This document shows, piece after piece, positions 63,505 through 64,000 of a stretch of 64,000 nucleotides of DNA (position 1 is its first letter; the number at the start of each line of letters is the position of its first letter). Under the pieces are notes generated by a model. The model was not told where the DNA came from and did no database searches. It saw only the letters and a program-made list of their open reading frames with translations. Location of the stretch: contig NZ_AP022620.1 of assembly GCF_010731855.1 (NCBI RefSeq), positions 124,001 to 188,000 on the forward strand, written 5' to 3'. The position numbers were made by a program, and so were the translations under genes. Origin of the DNA: Mycolicibacterium anyangense (lineage in GTDB: Bacteria > Actinomycetota > Actinomycetes > Mycobacteriales > Mycobacteriaceae).

Positions 63505-64000
63505 TCAGATCACCGTTCCACCGTCGACCGGCAACACTTGGCCGGTGATGTAGGAGGCCGCATCGGATGCCAGGAACACGAAACTGGGAGCGATCTCCTC
63601 CGGAGTTGCCCAGCGGCCCAGAGGAATACGGGCCAACGTCTTGGCGGCGAGTTTCTCATTCGAGCGGATGTTCTCGGTCATCGCGGTGGCCGCCAGTGGT
63701 GCCACCGCGTTGACTGTCACCGAATCGCGGGCCAACTCGCGTGCCAACGACTTGGTCAGCCCGACGATCCCGGCCTTGGCGGCGCCGTAGTTGACCTGCC
63801 CGATGGTTCCGGTCAATCCGGCAGCCGAGGTGACATTGATGATCCGCCCGGTGCCGTCGCCGGCGAGCACTTGTTGCGCGGCGTGACTGCACAGGAAGCT
63901 GCCGACGAGGTGGATATCCACGATCCGGCGGAACGTTTCCTCGGTCTGGTCGGCGAGCATCGCCGGGGCGATCGCGCCTGCATTGTTGACCAGCACGTGC
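63505..64000 (-). CDS. SDR-family dehydrogenase, partial (5' end beyond window)
   Basis: The last 165 codons of a 3-oxoacyl-ACP-reductase-like (FabG-type) SDR: VNNAGAIAPAMLADQTEETFRRI, RIINVTSAAGLTGTIGQVNYGAAKAGIVGLTKSLAREL with the catalytic Tyr/Lys, and the end SYITGQVLPVDGGTVI. The nucleotide-binding N-terminus is cut off by the window edge. It is the most upstream visible gene of the long operon. It probably reduces or oxidises a 3-hydroxy/3-ketoacyl-CoA for the adjacent thiolase. Confidence 0.93.
   Translation of the reverse strand, partial: HVLVNNAGAIAPAMLADQTEETFRRIVDIHLVGSFLCSHAAQQVLAGDGTGRIINVTSAAGLTGTIGQVNYGAAKAGIVGLTKSLARELARDSVTVNAVAPLAATAMTENIRSNEKLAAKTLARIPLGRWATPEEIAPSFVFLASDAASYITGQVLPVDGGTVI

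Overview
The window is high-GC actinobacterial DNA and almost certainly comes from an environmental, rapidly growing Mycobacterium (Mycolicibacterium). The grounds are a complete mce operon, two glycine-rich PGRS proteins, a pgmA/crcB/crcB/DUF190 block that matches M. tuberculosis Rv3068c-Rv3071, and a block that matches Rv1933c-Rv1941 gene for gene except for one loss. Homology and synteny statements rest on recalled family knowledge; no database search was run.

Layout. 0-8 kb is mostly housekeeping: a secreted esterase, a septum-formation-type lipoprotein, small secreted and membrane proteins, a tri-DUF190 protein with paired CrcB fluoride channels, phosphoglucomutase, an MFS transporter and tRNA-Ala(GGC). 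8-11 kb holds a LysR pseudogene, a small acidic protein and a toxin/immunity pair: a signal-peptide PGRS protein ending in a TNT-like (NAD+ glycohydrolase) domain, translationally coupled to an IFT-like immunity protein. 11-21.5 kb is an mce operon on the minus strand (yrbEA, yrbEB, mceA-F, one Mam protein, one secreted protein). 21.7-25 kb has a second PGRS protein, a DUF202 protein, a Ddn-like nitroreductase and an LppU-like membrane protein.

25-44 kb is a lipid or ring catabolic locus with two divergent operons around 36.2-36.4 kb. Leftward: echA13, fadE17, fadE18, a 1,050-residue tandem acyl-CoA synthetase, another fadD, a class II aldolase-like protein and an amidohydrolase. Rightward: a luciferase-like monooxygenase, an 845-residue ferredoxin-reductase/flavin-monooxygenase fusion, epoxide hydrolase ephB, a degenerate ribBA paralogue and an SDR. 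Next to it is a single-chain double-TetR regulator of the Mce3R type. In M. tuberculosis, Mce3R represses both mce3 and the Rv1933c-Rv1941 operons, so finding mce, this cluster and the regulator together suggests an mce3-like regulon.

44.5-53 kb carries two paralogous GAF-LuxR regulators, a decay zone with at least two pseudogenes, a lone MenB-like synthase, an NDMA-type alcohol dehydrogenase and an aldehyde dehydrogenase. 53-64 kb is one long minus-strand operon that runs off the window: SDR, thiolase, CoA-transferase, HMG-CoA-lyase-like enzyme, SDR, three crotonases, an SDR lacking its catalytic Tyr, a small cytochrome-c-like protein, a P450 and its probable reductase. It looks like a pathway in which a P450 hydroxylates a hydrophobic substrate, alcohol and aldehyde dehydrogenases act next, and CoA-dependent ring or chain cleavage follows. 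The substrate cannot be read from the sequence.

The strongest candidate for an undescribed system is the PGRS-TNT toxin with its immunity protein at 9.3-11.3 kb.
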